NCBI GenBank assembly: GCA_013150955.1
Contig: JAADJD010000038.1
Location: 122,479-186,478, forward strand
From: Calditrichota bacterium
GTDB lineage: Bacteria > Calditrichota > Calditrichia > RBG-13-44-9 > J042
Reading direction: 5' to 3'
DNA: 64,000 nucleotides
Shown: positions 35,608-45,886 of the stretch, piece by piece
Numbering within the stretch: position 1 is the stretch's first letter
Layout: each line of letters opens with the position of its first letter
Notes under the pieces: generated by a model
Told to the model about the DNA's origin: nothing
Database searches by the model: none
Seen by the model: the letters and a program-made list of their open reading frames with translations, nothing else
Program-made: the position numbers and the translations under genes

Positions 35608-37131
35608 TCAATACACAAAGCGCTCGGTCACATCTTCCCGGGTCTTTTTAATTAAGATCCGGAACTCGAACGGCTTCAGGGTGGGATCCTCCTCGGTGTC
35701 AATCTTAATCCAGTACTTCCACATCAGGCGCAACCGCCGGCTCAATCGCTTGTTGTTCAGATATTCGACGACGTTCGGGTGCGCCCGAAGAATGATTCGG
35801 CGATCCAGGTCAGTGGCCACGTAGCGCCGCAAGGCCCGCTCTATATTGGCCAGAATGGTCCCCTTGGTAGGTACCAATCCGGAACCCTCGCACAGGGGAC
35901 ACGGCTCGTTTATGTTGTAAATCAGGCTGGGGCGGATCCGCTGGCGGGTCATTTCCACCAGTCCAAACCGACTCATCCCCTCAATTTTGGTCACCGCCCG
36001 GTCGCGGGCAAATTCCTTGCGCAACTCATTCAGCACCTTTTGCTTGTTGTTCTCTTCCAGCATATCGATGAAATCAATCACAATCAGGCCGCCCACATCC
36101 CGCAAACGCAGCTGTCGGGCAATCTCGCGGGCCGCTTCCAGATTGATCTTCAACGAGTTGCGCTCGTGATCCTTTTTGCCAAAGTATCGCCCGCTGTTGA
36201 CATCCACCACCGTCAAAGCCTCGGTGTGTTCGATGATGATGTAGCCACCATTCTTCATCCAGACCTTCTTTTGCAGGCTCTTCTGAATTTCTTCCTCAAT
36301 GTGAAACACATCGAAGATGGGTTCTTTGGACTTGAAGTATTCCACCCGCTCGTGCAGCTCGGAACCCACTTCCCGTAAATACTTCACAATATCGCGATAC
36401 ATTTTCCGGCTATCCACCACCACCCGATGCACATCCTTGGTAAACAGATCCCGAATGACGCTGGAAGCCATGCCCAGGTCTTTAAACAACAGCATGGGGG
36501 CACGGGAATTTTTGATTTTGTTTTGAATTTTGTTCCAGGTCTTCAGCAGTTTTTGCAGATCCTGCTTCAGCACCTCATCGCTTTTCCCTTCGGCGACCGT
36601 GCGGATGATTAAGCCGAAGTTTTTGGGCAGGATTTTCCGGGCCATCTGCCGCAACCGCCGGCGTTCCCGCGCACTGGAAATTTTGCGGGACACCCCAATC
36701 CGATGCTGATTGGGCACCAGCACCACAAAACGGCCGGGCAGGGTCAGCTCCGTGGTTACCCGCGGCCCCTTATTACTAATTGGCTCCTTGATAATCTGCA
36801 CCACAATTTCCTGCCCATTGCGCAGGAGATCCGCCGGATCCACATCGTCTCCGCCATTGGTCTCCAGCAACTCCTCGTCAATATCGGCAAACAGCTGATT
36901 CACATTGGATCCCATGTCCGAAAAGTGCAGGAAGGCATCCTGTTCAAATCCAATGTCAATAAACGCCGCCTGCATTCCTTTCACCACTTTGCGTACCTTG
37001 CCTTTGTAAATGTCGCCCACCATGCGTTCATTATCCGGGCGTTCCACAAAAAGTTCAACCAGTTTACCATCTTCCAGCAACGCAATGCGTGTATCTTCAT
37101 TGGTTGAATTGATAATAATTTCCTTTTTCAT
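35608..37131 (-). CDS. rng: Ribonuclease G/E family endoribonuclease
   Basis: A 507-residue RNase E/G catalytic protein that cleaves single-stranded RNA in rRNA maturation and mRNA decay. N-terminal S1 domain (VGDIYKGKVRKVVKGMQAAF, residues about 35-90), catalytic DVNSGRY and VIDFIDM aspartates, and the zinc-link CPLCEGSG joining dimer halves. It lacks the long RNase E scaffold tail, so it is RNase G-like. The frame opens at 37194, but GGAGAGG is nine bases before ATG 37131, where the family start MKKEIIINST lies. It follows the radical SAM gene by 109 bp, a common neighbour pair. Confidence 0.95.
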   Translation of the reverse strand: MKKEIIINSTNEDTRIALLEDGKLVELFVERPDNERMVGDIYKGKVRKVVKGMQAAFIDIGFEQDAFLHFSDMGSNVNQLFADIDEELLETNGGDDVDPADLLRNGQEIVVQIIKEPISNKGPRVTTELTLPGRFVVLVPNQHRIGVSRKISSARERRRLRQMARKILPKNFGLIIRTVAEGKSDEVLKQDLQKLLKTWNKIQNKIKNSRAPMLLFKDLGMASSVIRDLFTKDVHRVVVDSRKMYRDIVKYLREVGSELHERVEYFKSKEPIFDVFHIEEEIQKSLQKKVWMKNGGYIIIEHTEALTVVDVNSGRYFGKKDHERNSLKINLEAAREIARQLRLRDVGGLIVIDFIDMLEENNKQKVLNELRKEFARDRAVTKIEGMSRFGLVEMTRQRIRPSLIYNINEPCPLCEGSGLVPTKGTILANIERALRRYVATDLDRRIILRAHPNVVEYLNNKRLSRRLRLMWKYWIKIDTEEDPTLKPFEFRILIKKTREDVTERFVY

Positions 37132-37240
37132 AAAAACCATCCTCTCCGTCGTTAATCCTACTTCACACCTCACCGTTCGCGGTTCCGGTTGCACCGCCAG
37201 AGGTCACCACGGATTGGCAGGGTTTTCAGGGATGGGGCAA

Positions 37241-39880
37241 TTAAATCACATCGAAAGGCGTTAAGAGGGTCTCGCCATCCACGATGTACTGCCCCGTCCG
37301 CTGAATCACAAACTGCCGATAATCCATTCCATGTGGTGCCAGCAGCGACTCCAGAACCTCGGTCACTTTCGCTGTGCGTCCGTCTTTCACGTCAATGCTT
37401 AATTGCAGTGTGTCCCCGGAAAGTTCCATCCGCGTGACAAAAGGCCGGATATCGACGCTGCGAATCTCTTCCTTAACCTGGCGTTGCACCACCACTTCCG
37501 GTTGAGCCAGCCAGTCGTCAATCCAGTCCTGCGGAATGGTTACCCCTTCCAGGAACACTTCGTACGTTGAGCGGTTAATGATTGCAGCCAGGGCAGGTAC
37601 TTTGGTGTAGATGGCTTTAAATTGCAGGATTTTCATGCCTTCGGGAAGAAACAGATTCAACTTATATTGAATGTCGGCCTCTCGCCCGATCATGACCTCC
37701 ATGTCCAGATATTCCGCAACGGAGGCAATGCCGGTTGCCAGAGGCGGACCAAAGGACAATTTGGGATGGGGATTGAATCCCTGCGTATAGACCATGGGGA
37801 TATTGGCCCGACGGGTGGCCCGATCAAAGATGCGAACAATGTCCAGATGGGAAATGTAGCGGGCCGGTCCGGTTTTGGAATAACGCACTCGAATTTTCTT
37901 TTTGACCAGCGGCTGGGGAACGGTGCGTTTCCGGCTGCGACGTCCATAACGAATGGGAGCTTCCTCTGCGACCGCATCCACCGAACTGGCCGCTGCCGAC
38001 AGGGACACGGACGCCTGCTGGGGACGGCCCTGTACCTGTTGCTTGTAGCAGGAAACGTACTTTTCAAACACCTTCCGTTGCAACCCACAGCCCAGGCAGA
38101 TGTGATCCTTGCAGTCCGGGCTGGCTTCGCCGGCATAGGCCCGCAACCGTTCCTTTTTCAAATAAGATTTCAAGACCCCGATGTCGATGTGATCCCAGGG
38201 CAGGGGAACGGTTACGGAGATGGGATCCAGCCGCTTTTGCCAGTCGATGCCGTGCTGCTGGAAGGCTTCTTCCCACAGCTCCCAGCGGAATTGTTCCTTC
38301 CAGCCGTCGAAGCGGGCCCCGGCGCGCCAGGCCGTCTCAATCACGTCGGCCAGACGGCGATCACCCCGTGCCAGGGCCGTTTCCAGACTGACCACCAGGG
38401 GATCGCGCCAGGTTAAACGAATGCGATCACTGGTAAGCTGATCGCGCAATAATTGAAGTTTTTTCTCCAATACCTGGGGATGTTCCTGCTTTTCCCATTG
38501 AAATGGAGTATGCGGTTTGGGCGAAAATGGGGAAACCCCAACGTGAAATTTCACTTTTCCGTAGCCTCTGGCAAATTGAAGGATCCGATTCATGAGATCG
38601 GCGATAGCGTTAACATCTTCAATAGTCTCGGTGGGTAAACCAATCATAAAATAAAACTTGACCAATTGCCAGCCATTCTCCAGCACCATGTTCAAGGTGC
38701 GAAAGATATCTTCTTCCCGAATATTTTTGCTGATCACATTGCGTAGACGCTGGCTACCTGCCTCTGGCGCAAAGGTAAAACCGCTCTTTTTTACCATTGC
38801 TGCAAAATCCACCATATCCACCGTTACCGCATCCAGCCGCAACGATGGAAAGGAAAACCTGACATTTTGATTTGCCACCAGCGCCTTTTCTTTGGCCATT
38901 AACCAGTGCAATTGATCATAATCGGATGTGTTGAGGGACAGGAGTCCCACTTCATCGTAACCGGAGCTTTCCAGTGCCCGACGGGTTTGCTCCACAATAT
39001 CGGACACCGGCCGCTGACGCACCGGCCGGTAAATCATGCCCGCACTGCAAAACCGGCACCCCTCGGTGCACCCGCGCATAATTTCTACCGAAATCCGATC
39101 GTGGGTGATTTCGGTAATGGGAACCAGCGGCTTTACCGGATAATTCTCCGACTTCAATTCGGGTAAAACACGCTTCACAATCCGATCCGGCGCCTCTGGC
39201 TCCACTTTCTTTATCCCCTGGTATTCCCCAAATGCGTTGTAAATGGGCTGATAAAATGCCGGGACGTACATGCCCTGGATGCCTGCCAGCCGCTTTAAAA
39301 TGGTCTGCTTGTCCCAACCCTCTTTTCGGGCCTGGATGAACAGGCGGCTCATTTCCAGCACCGCCTCCTCTCCATCACCCACCAGCACCGCATCAAAAAA
39401 TTCGGCCACTGGCTCCGGATTGCCGCTCAATGGCCCACCCGCAATGACCAGCGGCCAGATAAAGGAACGATCCCTGGACCGAACCGGTATGCCGGCCAGA
39501 TCCAGCATGTTTAAAATGTTGGTGAAGGTTAACTCGTACTGAAGCGTAAACCCCAGTACATGAAATTCCGATAACGGGGTCTTGGATTCCAGCGAAAATA
39601 AGGGAATTTGCTTCTCCCGCAATATCGCTTCGGCATCCACCCAGGGCGCATACACCCGCTCTGCCCAGATGTTGGGCTCCCGATTCAATATGTGGTACAA
39701 AATCTCGAACCCCACATGGGACATGCCCAGCTCGTACAGCTCCGGAAAACACAGGGCCACCCGCAATTCCACGTCCTGGGGGTTCTTGATCACAACATTG
39801 TATTCATTCCCGAGATACCGGGTTGCTTTCAACACGTAAGGATAAAACGCCTTCTCCAGCTGTTTCTTTAAATCGCTCAT
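37241..39880 (-). CDS. Radical SAM protein, TIGR03960 type fused to DUF2344 (TIGR03936)
   Basis: An 879-residue fusion. The N-terminal part (1 to about 250) is B12-binding-like (CFPELYELGMSHVGFEILYH). The radical SAM core follows with RGCTEGCRFCSAGM (CxxxCxxC binding a 4Fe-4S cluster, about residue 272), FTFAPEAGSQRLRNVISKNI and FYFMIGLPTETIEDV. The last 230 residues are DUF2344: VRYSKTGPARYISHLDIVR, QGFNPHPKLSFGPPLATGIA. These two are separate adjacent genes in many bacteria. The family commonly sits next to rng, as here. Substrate is unknown; RNA or ribosome modification is a guess. It starts inside the argR stop (ATGA overlap). Confidence 0.92.
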   Translation of the reverse strand: MSDLKKQLEKAFYPYVLKATRYLGNEYNVVIKNPQDVELRVALCFPELYELGMSHVGFEILYHILNREPNIWAERVYAPWVDAEAILREKQIPLFSLESKTPLSEFHVLGFTLQYELTFTNILNMLDLAGIPVRSRDRSFIWPLVIAGGPLSGNPEPVAEFFDAVLVGDGEEAVLEMSRLFIQARKEGWDKQTILKRLAGIQGMYVPAFYQPIYNAFGEYQGIKKVEPEAPDRIVKRVLPELKSENYPVKPLVPITEITHDRISVEIMRGCTEGCRFCSAGMIYRPVRQRPVSDIVEQTRRALESSGYDEVGLLSLNTSDYDQLHWLMAKEKALVANQNVRFSFPSLRLDAVTVDMVDFAAMVKKSGFTFAPEAGSQRLRNVISKNIREEDIFRTLNMVLENGWQLVKFYFMIGLPTETIEDVNAIADLMNRILQFARGYGKVKFHVGVSPFSPKPHTPFQWEKQEHPQVLEKKLQLLRDQLTSDRIRLTWRDPLVVSLETALARGDRRLADVIETAWRAGARFDGWKEQFRWELWEEAFQQHGIDWQKRLDPISVTVPLPWDHIDIGVLKSYLKKERLRAYAGEASPDCKDHICLGCGLQRKVFEKYVSCYKQQVQGRPQQASVSLSAAASSVDAVAEEAPIRYGRRSRKRTVPQPLVKKKIRVRYSKTGPARYISHLDIVRIFDRATRRANIPMVYTQGFNPHPKLSFGPPLATGIASVAEYLDMEVMIGREADIQYKLNLFLPEGMKILQFKAIYTKVPALAAIINRSTYEVFLEGVTIPQDWIDDWLAQPEVVVQRQVKEEIRSVDIRPFVTRMELSGDTLQLSIDVKDGRTAKVTEVLESLLAPHGMDYRQFVIQRTGQYIVDGETLLTPFDVI

Positions 39881-40323
39881 TGATAAGCAATCTTCTCCAG
39901 TTCTTCTTTGATCTTGGGAATATTCTCCACCGTATCCGGCACCACAATAATGGCATTTTCGCCAGCAACCGTTCCCAGGATATGCTTATTCTTCAACTGA
40001 TCGATGAAAATGGCCACACCTTTAGCGCGTCCGGTCAGGGTTTTGATGACGATTAGATTTTCGTTATGATAGATTCCCAGAATCTCCATGCCAATGACTT
40101 TTACAAAGGACTGGCTACCTTCCTCCTCAGAAATCACGTAGCGGTAACCGTCCTGGGTGGGGGTACGAATAATCCCCATTTCATGAAGATCCCGGGACAA
40201 GGTTGCCTGGGTGGTCTGGTAACCCCGTTCTCTGAGTTTTTGCAACAACTCCGCCTGATTGGAAATATGCTCCTCCTGCACGATCTGCTTAATCACGAAC
40301 TGTCGTTCTTTCTTCTTTGCCAT
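39877..40323 (-). CDS. argR: Arginine repressor
   Basis: A 148-residue ArgR/AhrC regulator, which binds ARG boxes as a hexamer with L-arginine as corepressor. The N-terminal winged helix has IVQEEHISNQAELLQKLRER and the recognition segment TTQATLSRDLHEMG. The C-terminal domain has LGTVAGENAIIVVPDT, the oligomerisation and arginine-binding block. ATG 40323 has AAGGGAGAAG upstream. Its stop overlaps the next gene by 4 bp, so it is co-translated with the radical SAM protein. A possible target is the LysW operon at 58 kb, but I found no convincing ARG box there. Confidence 0.94.
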   Translation of the reverse strand: MAKKKERQFVIKQIVQEEHISNQAELLQKLRERGYQTTQATLSRDLHEMGIIRTPTQDGYRYVISEEEGSQSFVKVIGMEILGIYHNENLIVIKTLTGRAKGVAIFIDQLKNKHILGTVAGENAIIVVPDTVENIPKIKEELEKIAYQ

Positions 40324-40395
40324 TTTCTTCTCCCTTGCTACTGGTTTAATCCCCTAATCCAAAACGTTTAACATCAAAACCGAAAATAGAACATT

Positions 40396-40425
40396 CGGTT
40401 GACCGGAAAAAGTTCCAGTCAACCG
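40396..40425 (-). terminator. Hairpin after ppdK
   Basis: Stem CGGTTGAC (40396-40403) with GTCAACCG (40418-40425), 12 bases past the ppdK stop on the minus strand. The T run is weak (TTCTATTTT). A likely terminator between ppdK and argR. Confidence 0.5.
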
Positions 40426-40436
40426 CTGATTTTCAT

Positions 40437-43154
40437 TTAAGATTTTTCTTTTAAAGCGGCCTGAGCCGCAGCCAGCCGGGCAATGGGCACCCGGTAAGGC
40501 GAGCAACTGACGTAATCCAGATGGATGCGATGGCAGAATTCCACCGAGGGCGGATCGCCACCGTGCTCACCGCAAATACCGACCTTCAGATCCGGTCGGG
40601 TTTCCCGGCCACGCTGGACACCCCACTCCATCAGCACCCCCACCCCTTCTTCGTCAATGGACTGGAAGGGATCGGTGGGCAGAATGTCGTGTTCCAGATA
40701 ATACGGGATGAATTTACCGGAATCATCCCGGGACATGCCAAAGGTGGTCTGGGTCAGGTCGTTGGTGCCAAAGCTGAAGAACTCGGCGGCACGGGCAATC
40801 TGATCGGCACGCACGGCTGCTCGTGGCACTTCGATCATGGTGCCCACTTTGAAATCCACCTCAAAGCCATATTTTTCGAAGACTTTCCTGGCTACTTCCC
40901 GGACGACCTTCTCCTGCTCCCGCAATTCGTTGACGTGGGCCACCAGCGGAATCATAATTTCGGGCTGTACGTTAATGCCCATTTTCTTCACCTCGCAGGC
41001 GGCTTCCAGAATGGCCTGCGCCTGCATCTCGGTAATTTCGGGATAGGTGATTCCCAGGCGGCACCCCCGATGCCCCAGCATGGGGTTGAATTCCTGCAGG
41101 GATTCCACCCGCGCCTTCAGCTTATCGAACGGCACGTTCAATTTCTCGGCCAGTTCCTTTAACTCGGCATCGGTATGGGGCAGGAATTCGTGTAACGGCG
41201 GATCCAGCGTGCGGATGGTAACCGGCCGATCTTCCATTACCTTAAAGATGCCGATGAAATCTTCCCGCTGCATGGGCAGCAATTTTTGCAGGGCCTTGCG
41301 TCGACCTTCGGCATCTTCGGCCACGATCATTTCCCGCACCGCATCGATGCGATTGCCACCAAAGAACATGTGCTCGGTACGGCACAACCCGATGCCTTCG
41401 GCCCCAAAAGCAATGGCCGTGGCCGCCTGATCGGGCTGATCGGCATTGGTGCGTACCCGCAGCCGACGAAACTCATCGGCCCATTCCATGATCTTTTCAT
41501 AGGTATGATAGGTTTTCGAGTCTTCCGGACGCAGGGTTTTGTCCAGCAATACCTGAATCACCTCGCTGGGTCGGGTTTGAATTTGCCCCTCAATCACCTC
41601 GCCGGTGGTGCCATCGATGGAGATCCAATCGCCTTCCCGGACCACCTTGCTTCCCACGGTAAACTGGCGCTTTTTATAATCGATGTACAGATCGCCAGCG
41701 CCGGCCACACACACCTTCCCCATTTGCCGGGCAACCAGGGCGGCATGGGAGGTCATGCCACCACGGGCGGTCAGGATCCCCACCGCTGCGTTCATCCCTT
41801 TAATATCTTCCGGCGAGGTTTCAATCCGAACCAGGATCACCCTGTCCCCGCGTCGCGTCCATTCCACGGCATCGGACGCGTTGAACACCACTTTACCGGA
41901 AGCCGCACCCGGCCCCGCATTCAATCCGCGGGCCAGTAGTCGGCCGGCCTCGATGGCCTTGCGCTTTTCCTCCACATCAAATACCGGGCGCAGAAGCTGA
42001 TTCAATTGATCGGGCTCCACCCGCAGCAGGGCTTCTTCCTTGGATATCAACCCCTCTTCCACCATGTCCACCGCAATCCGGAATGCGGCAAATCCGGTGC
42101 GCTTGCCCACGCGGGTTTGCAACATCCATAGTTTACCCTGCTGAATGGTGAACTCCATGTCCTGCATATCGCGGTAATGGCGTTCCAGTTTATCCGCAAT
42201 CTGCTCCAGCTCCCGATACACGTCCGGCATAATCTCGGCCAATTTATCGATTTTCAACGGGGTTCGGATACCCGCCACCACGTCTTCGCCCTGGGCATTC
42301 ATCAGGAATTCCCCGTACAGGTGTTTTTCCCCGGTCGCGGGATCCCGGCTAAAGGCCACGCCCGTGCCGGAATCTTCGCCCATGTTGCCGAACACCATGC
42401 TCTGCACGTTCACCGCGGTTCCCCAGTCATCCGGGATGTTGTTCAATTTTCGGTAAACCTTGGCCCGTTCGTTGTCCCAGGAACGAAACACCGCGCCTAT
42501 GGCGCCCCACAGTTGCTCCATGGGATCTTCCGGAAACGGCTTGCCGGTACGTTCCTGGATCGCCTGCTTGAACTCCTGCACCAGCTCCTGCAAATCTTCC
42601 GCAGTCAATTCGGTATCGAACTCCACGCCACGGGACTTCTTTTTTGCCTCCAGAATTTCTTCGAAAGGATCAATATCATCCTCGGTTTCCGGTTTTAAAC
42701 CCAGCACCACATCCCCGTACATCTGCACAAATCGCCGGTAACTATCGTATCCAAACCGCGGATTGTTGGTCTTTTTAATCAATCCCTGAACAGTCACATC
42801 GTTCAACCCCAGATTCAGCACCGTGTCCATCATTCCGGGCATGGACACCCGCGCCCCGGAACGCACGGAAACCAGCAGGGGATTTTCGGGATCTCCAAAT
42901 TTCGATCCCATTACCTCTTCGACCTTTCGCAGGGCCTGGATCACCTGCTCTTCCAGACCTTCGGGATAGGTGTAATGATTCTGGTAATAGTAGGTACACA
43001 CTTCGGTGGAAATGGTAAATCCAGCGGGCACCGGAATGCCCAGATGGGTCATTTCCGCCAGATTTGCCCCTTTACCACCCAGAAGGTTTTTCATGTCGGC
43101 GCGCCCTTCGGCTTTGCCGGCACCAAAAAAGAAAACGTATTTTTTACCGCTCAT
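40437..43154 (-). CDS. ppdK: Pyruvate, phosphate dikinase
   Basis: A 905-residue enzyme interconverting pyruvate + ATP + Pi and PEP + AMP + PPi. N-terminal ATP-grasp ([32 protein letters not shown]), the swivelling phosphohistidine domain ([21 protein letters not shown], catalytic His after Ser), and the C-terminal PEP-binding barrel ([45 protein letters not shown]). Catalytic Cys in [10 protein letters not shown]. The frame extends to 43193; ATG 43154 ([13 protein letters not shown]) has GGAGG ten bases upstream and fits the family. With pckA it sets PEP supply. Confidence 0.97.
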   Translation of the reverse strand: MSGKKYVFFFGAGKAEGRADMKNLLGGKGANLAEMTHLGIPVPAGFTISTEVCTYYYQNHYTYPEGLEEQVIQALRKVEEVMGSKFGDPENPLLVSVRSGARVSMPGMMDTVLNLGLNDVTVQGLIKKTNNPRFGYDSYRRFVQMYGDVVLGLKPETEDDIDPFEEILEAKKKSRGVEFDTELTAEDLQELVQEFKQAIQERTGKPFPEDPMEQLWGAIGAVFRSWDNERAKVYRKLNNIPDDWGTAVNVQSMVFGNMGEDSGTGVAFSRDPATGEKHLYGEFLMNAQGEDVVAGIRTPLKIDKLAEIMPDVYRELEQIADKLERHYRDMQDMEFTIQQGKLWMLQTRVGKRTGFAAFRIAVDMVEEGLISKEEALLRVEPDQLNQLLRPVFDVEEKRKAIEAGRLLARGLNAGPGAASGKVVFNASDAVEWTRRGDRVILVRIETSPEDIKGMNAAVGILTARGGMTSHAALVARQMGKVCVAGAGDLYIDYKKRQFTVGSKVVREGDWISIDGTTGEVIEGQIQTRPSEVIQVLLDKTLRPEDSKTYHTYEKIMEWADEFRRLRVRTNADQPDQAATAIAFGAEGIGLCRTEHMFFGGNRIDAVREMIVAEDAEGRRKALQKLLPMQREDFIGIFKVMEDRPVTIRTLDPPLHEFLPHTDAELKELAEKLNVPFDKLKARVESLQEFNPMLGHRGCRLGITYPEITEMQAQAILEAACEVKKMGINVQPEIMIPLVAHVNELREQEKVVREVARKVFEKYGFEVDFKVGTMIEVPRAAVRADQIARAAEFFSFGTNDLTQTTFGMSRDDSGKFIPYYLEHDILPTDPFQSIDEEGVGVLMEWGVQRGRETRPDLKVGICGEHGGDPPSVEFCHRIHLDYVSCSPYRVPIARLAAAQAALKEKS

Positions 43155-43659
43155 AACAATGGTTCCTCCTCTGAATTGATTGTGAGACGCCAATTAGTGC
43201 TAAGCATTGCGGATAAAAGAGGGGAGTATGGCCGGACTCGTTTCCGCTGAAGCCCTGCTTGTTGTGTATATCGAATTTTCGCTCCCATTTCCTCAACCCA
43301 GTGAATGTTCAAATGCTATTTTCACTTACCCTCTTTTTTAACAGAATCAAAATTTAATATTTTACCCAATATATTGCAAAAGAATAAAAATTGCCCCTTT
43401 CGGCGACGCAATTTTTTTCAGCGGGGTTGCATGCCCCTGCCGGGTAAAGGTTTCCCGGATGCCCCCGCCACGCACATCCCGGATTCCGGGCCTTTCAAAT
43501 TAATGCATAAATACCCGTTCATGCCAGAATTTGTTTATTTAGTCGCAAAGTTTTGATTTTTTTCAAACGATTGATAACTCCCTGCAAGACGCGGCTCCCT
43601 TGAATTTACTGCCCCGGGGTTGTATATTTGATGAATCAAAAATAGAAAGGATTCTTCTG
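43155..43659. other. Divergent intergenic region between ppdK and plsX
   Basis: About 500 bp, AT-rich in the middle (43320-43420), with no credible gene. It must hold promoters for both directions; no clear sigma70-type match stood out. GAAAGGA at 43645-43651 is the plsX ribosome site. Confidence 0.4.
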
Positions 43660-44700
43660 GTGTACACAATTATTATCGATGCCATGGGGGGCGATTATGC
43701 CCCGGAAGAAATCGTTCAGGGGGTGATTCGGGCCTGTCAGGAAGATCAGGAAATTTTCTGCCTGCTGGTCGGAGACGAAGGGAAAATCCTTCCGCTGCTG
43801 TCGGAAGCGAACCTCTCATCGGAACGCTATGACATTTACCATACCACAGAATTTATCACCATGGACGATCCGCCCAGGGAGGCCATAGAATACAAAAAAG
43901 AGGCGTCCATTAACATCGCGGCTCAGCTGATTGCCCGGGGCAAAGGAGATGCGCTGGTGAGCGCGGGCAACACCGGTGCCACCATTCTGGCTGCTTCGAA
44001 ATTCATTCCTCGAATGCCCGGCATTGAACGGGCCGCCCTGGCTGCCGTATTTCCCGCGGTGAAAAACACCCCGGAAGACCCCGGAAAAACGGTCATGCTG
44101 GACGTGGGTGCCACGCTTCACTGTACGCCCAATCAATTGATCAGCTTTGCCATCATGGGCATGCACTACGCCCGGGAAGTACTGGGGATCGCCAATCCTC
44201 GTGTGGGATTGTTGAACATCGGGGAAGAAGATACCAAAGGACACGAAGTGCTTATCGAAACCAACACCCGTTTGCGGGAACTGCCCGAAATTCATTTCAT
44301 TGGCAATGTGGAAGGCAAAGACATCATGCGGGGCATTGCGGACGTCATCGTCACCGAAGGATTTGTGGGCAACATTGTGCTGAAGGCGCTGGAAGGTCTG
44401 GCTGAACTGGCCTTTGAAATGGGCAAACGGGCCTGGCAGAAGAACGTGCTATCCAAAATGGGAATCGCCATGCTGTCGCCCCTGCTCAAAAAAGTAAAAC
44501 AGCGGGTGGATTATACCGAGTACGGCGGCGCACCCATTCTGGGATTCGAGAAGCTGGTGGTCAAAGCCCACGGCCGCTCCAACGCCAAGGCCATTAAAAA
44601 CGCCATCTTACTGGCCAAAAAATCGATTGAACATCAAATGGTACCGCTGATTCAGGCATCCATTCGGGATTACTACATGCGCCTGCTGGAGAAAGCCTGA
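43660..44700 (+). CDS. plsX: Phosphate acyltransferase PlsX
   Basis: A 346-residue enzyme making acyl-phosphate from acyl-ACP for phospholipid synthesis. Motifs: TIIIDAMGGDYAPEEIVQG, MDDPPREAIEYKKEASINIA, GDALVSAGNTGATILAA, and VTEGFVGNIVLKALEGLA. The frame opens with TTG 43600, but a GTG at 43660 is eight bases after GAAAGGA and gives the conserved start VYTIIIDAMGGD, so GTG is chosen. No fab genes follow; the next gene is mrp, 70 bp downstream. Confidence 0.95.
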   Translation: MYTIIIDAMGGDYAPEEIVQGVIRACQEDQEIFCLLVGDEGKILPLLSEANLSSERYDIYHTTEFITMDDPPREAIEYKKEASINIAAQLIARGKGDALVSAGNTGATILAASKFIPRMPGIERAALAAVFPAVKNTPEDPGKTVMLDVGATLHCTPNQLISFAIMGMHYAREVLGIANPRVGLLNIGEEDTKGHEVLIETNTRLRELPEIHFIGNVEGKDIMRGIADVIVTEGFVGNIVLKALEGLAELAFEMGKRAWQKNVLSKMGIAMLSPLLKKVKQRVDYTEYGGAPILGFEKLVVKAHGRSNAKAIKNAILLAKKSIEHQMVPLIQASIRDYYMRLLEKA

Positions 44701-44770
44701 TTGAAAAAATGTGCAACTTTTTTGGATCTGAAGAAACCAAGTATTAAACGGACAAAGAAAGGACGGGAGT

Positions 44771-45844
44771 ATGGCGGAAGTAACCCAGGAACAGATCATT
44801 GCATTGTTGCGGCAAATCCAATATCCCGGACAGGCGCACGACATTGTGTCCTACGGGATTATTAAAGATATATCGATCCAGAACACCCGGGTAACGGTGA
44901 CGTTAAAATTTCCCACCCAGGATCCGGGCATCAAAGGACAAATCAAAAGTGCGGTGGAGCAGGTATTGCGGGAAGCCCTGCCGGACAACAAGATCATGGT
45001 GATCGAAAGCATCCCCATTTTAACCACGGGTGGACAGAAGGCACCCGGTGCGGCTCCGGATCCCTGGGCGGATCGGGCACGCATTCCCGGTGTCGCCAGG
45101 GTACTGGCGGTGGCCTCCGGAAAGGGCGGCGTGGGCAAATCGACGGTCAGCACCAACCTGGCCATTGCGCTGGCACAAACCGGTTTGCAGGTGGGTCTAA
45201 TGGATAGCGATATCTACGGCCCCAGCATCCATATTATGATGGGCATCGACCAGAAGCCCAGGGTCTCTCCGGAAGAAAAGCTGCTTCCCATCGAGAAATA
45301 CGGCATTCGGATGATGTCCATGGGCTTTCTGGTGGACAGGGAAGCGCCGCTCATCTGGCGCGGGCCCATTGTGACCAAGGCCGTCCAGCAGTTTCTGCGG
45401 GATGTGGACTGGGGCCAGCTGGACATCCTGGTCATCGATTTGCCACCGGGAACGGGCGATATTCAGCTAACCCTGGTTCAGAAAACGCCACTGGATGGGG
45501 CCATTGTGGTCACCACCCCCCAGGAAGTGGCGGTGGTGGATGCCCGACGCGGATACCGCATGTTCGAGAAAGTTCAGACACCGGTGTACGGCATTGTGGA
45601 AAATATGAGTTATTTTGTGTGCGATCAATGCGGTAGCAAGCACTACATTTTTGGCAAGGGGGGCGGAGCCCAGGCGGCGAAGGCACTGGGGGTACCCTTC
45701 CTGGGAGAAATCCCCATCGAAGCGGCGGTAACCGAGGCTGGTGATGCAGGCGCCCCGGTGGTCATCCGAAATCCCGAAAGCCCGTCGGCCGTTGCCTTTA
45801 AACATATCGCCAATCAGTTGATCCAATCGCGCCTGTTTCAATAA
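44771..45844 (+). CDS. apbC: Mrp/ApbC family iron-sulfur cluster carrier
   Basis: A 357-residue P-loop NTPase that carries 4Fe-4S clusters to apoproteins. N-terminal MIP18/DUF59 domain (residues 1-90, EQIIALLRQIQYPGQAHDIV), then the deviant Walker A AVASGKGGVGKSTVSTNLAI, DSDIYGPSIHIMMGI, IDLPPGTGDIQLTLVQ, and a C-terminal CDQCG motif that binds the bridging cluster. The ATG follows GGACGGGAG. This organism has many Fe-S proteins, including the giant fusion and the radical SAM enzyme. Confidence 0.95.
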   Translation: MAEVTQEQIIALLRQIQYPGQAHDIVSYGIIKDISIQNTRVTVTLKFPTQDPGIKGQIKSAVEQVLREALPDNKIMVIESIPILTTGGQKAPGAAPDPWADRARIPGVARVLAVASGKGGVGKSTVSTNLAIALAQTGLQVGLMDSDIYGPSIHIMMGIDQKPRVSPEEKLLPIEKYGIRMMSMGFLVDREAPLIWRGPIVTKAVQQFLRDVDWGQLDILVIDLPPGTGDIQLTLVQKTPLDGAIVVTTPQEVAVVDARRGYRMFEKVQTPVYGIVENMSYFVCDQCGSKHYIFGKGGGAQAAKALGVPFLGEIPIEAAVTEAGDAGAPVVIRNPESPSAVAFKHIANQLIQSRLFQ

Positions 45845-45886
45845 ACACCGCGGAAGTTTCAGCGGATCATCGGGAAGGCTGCGGAA

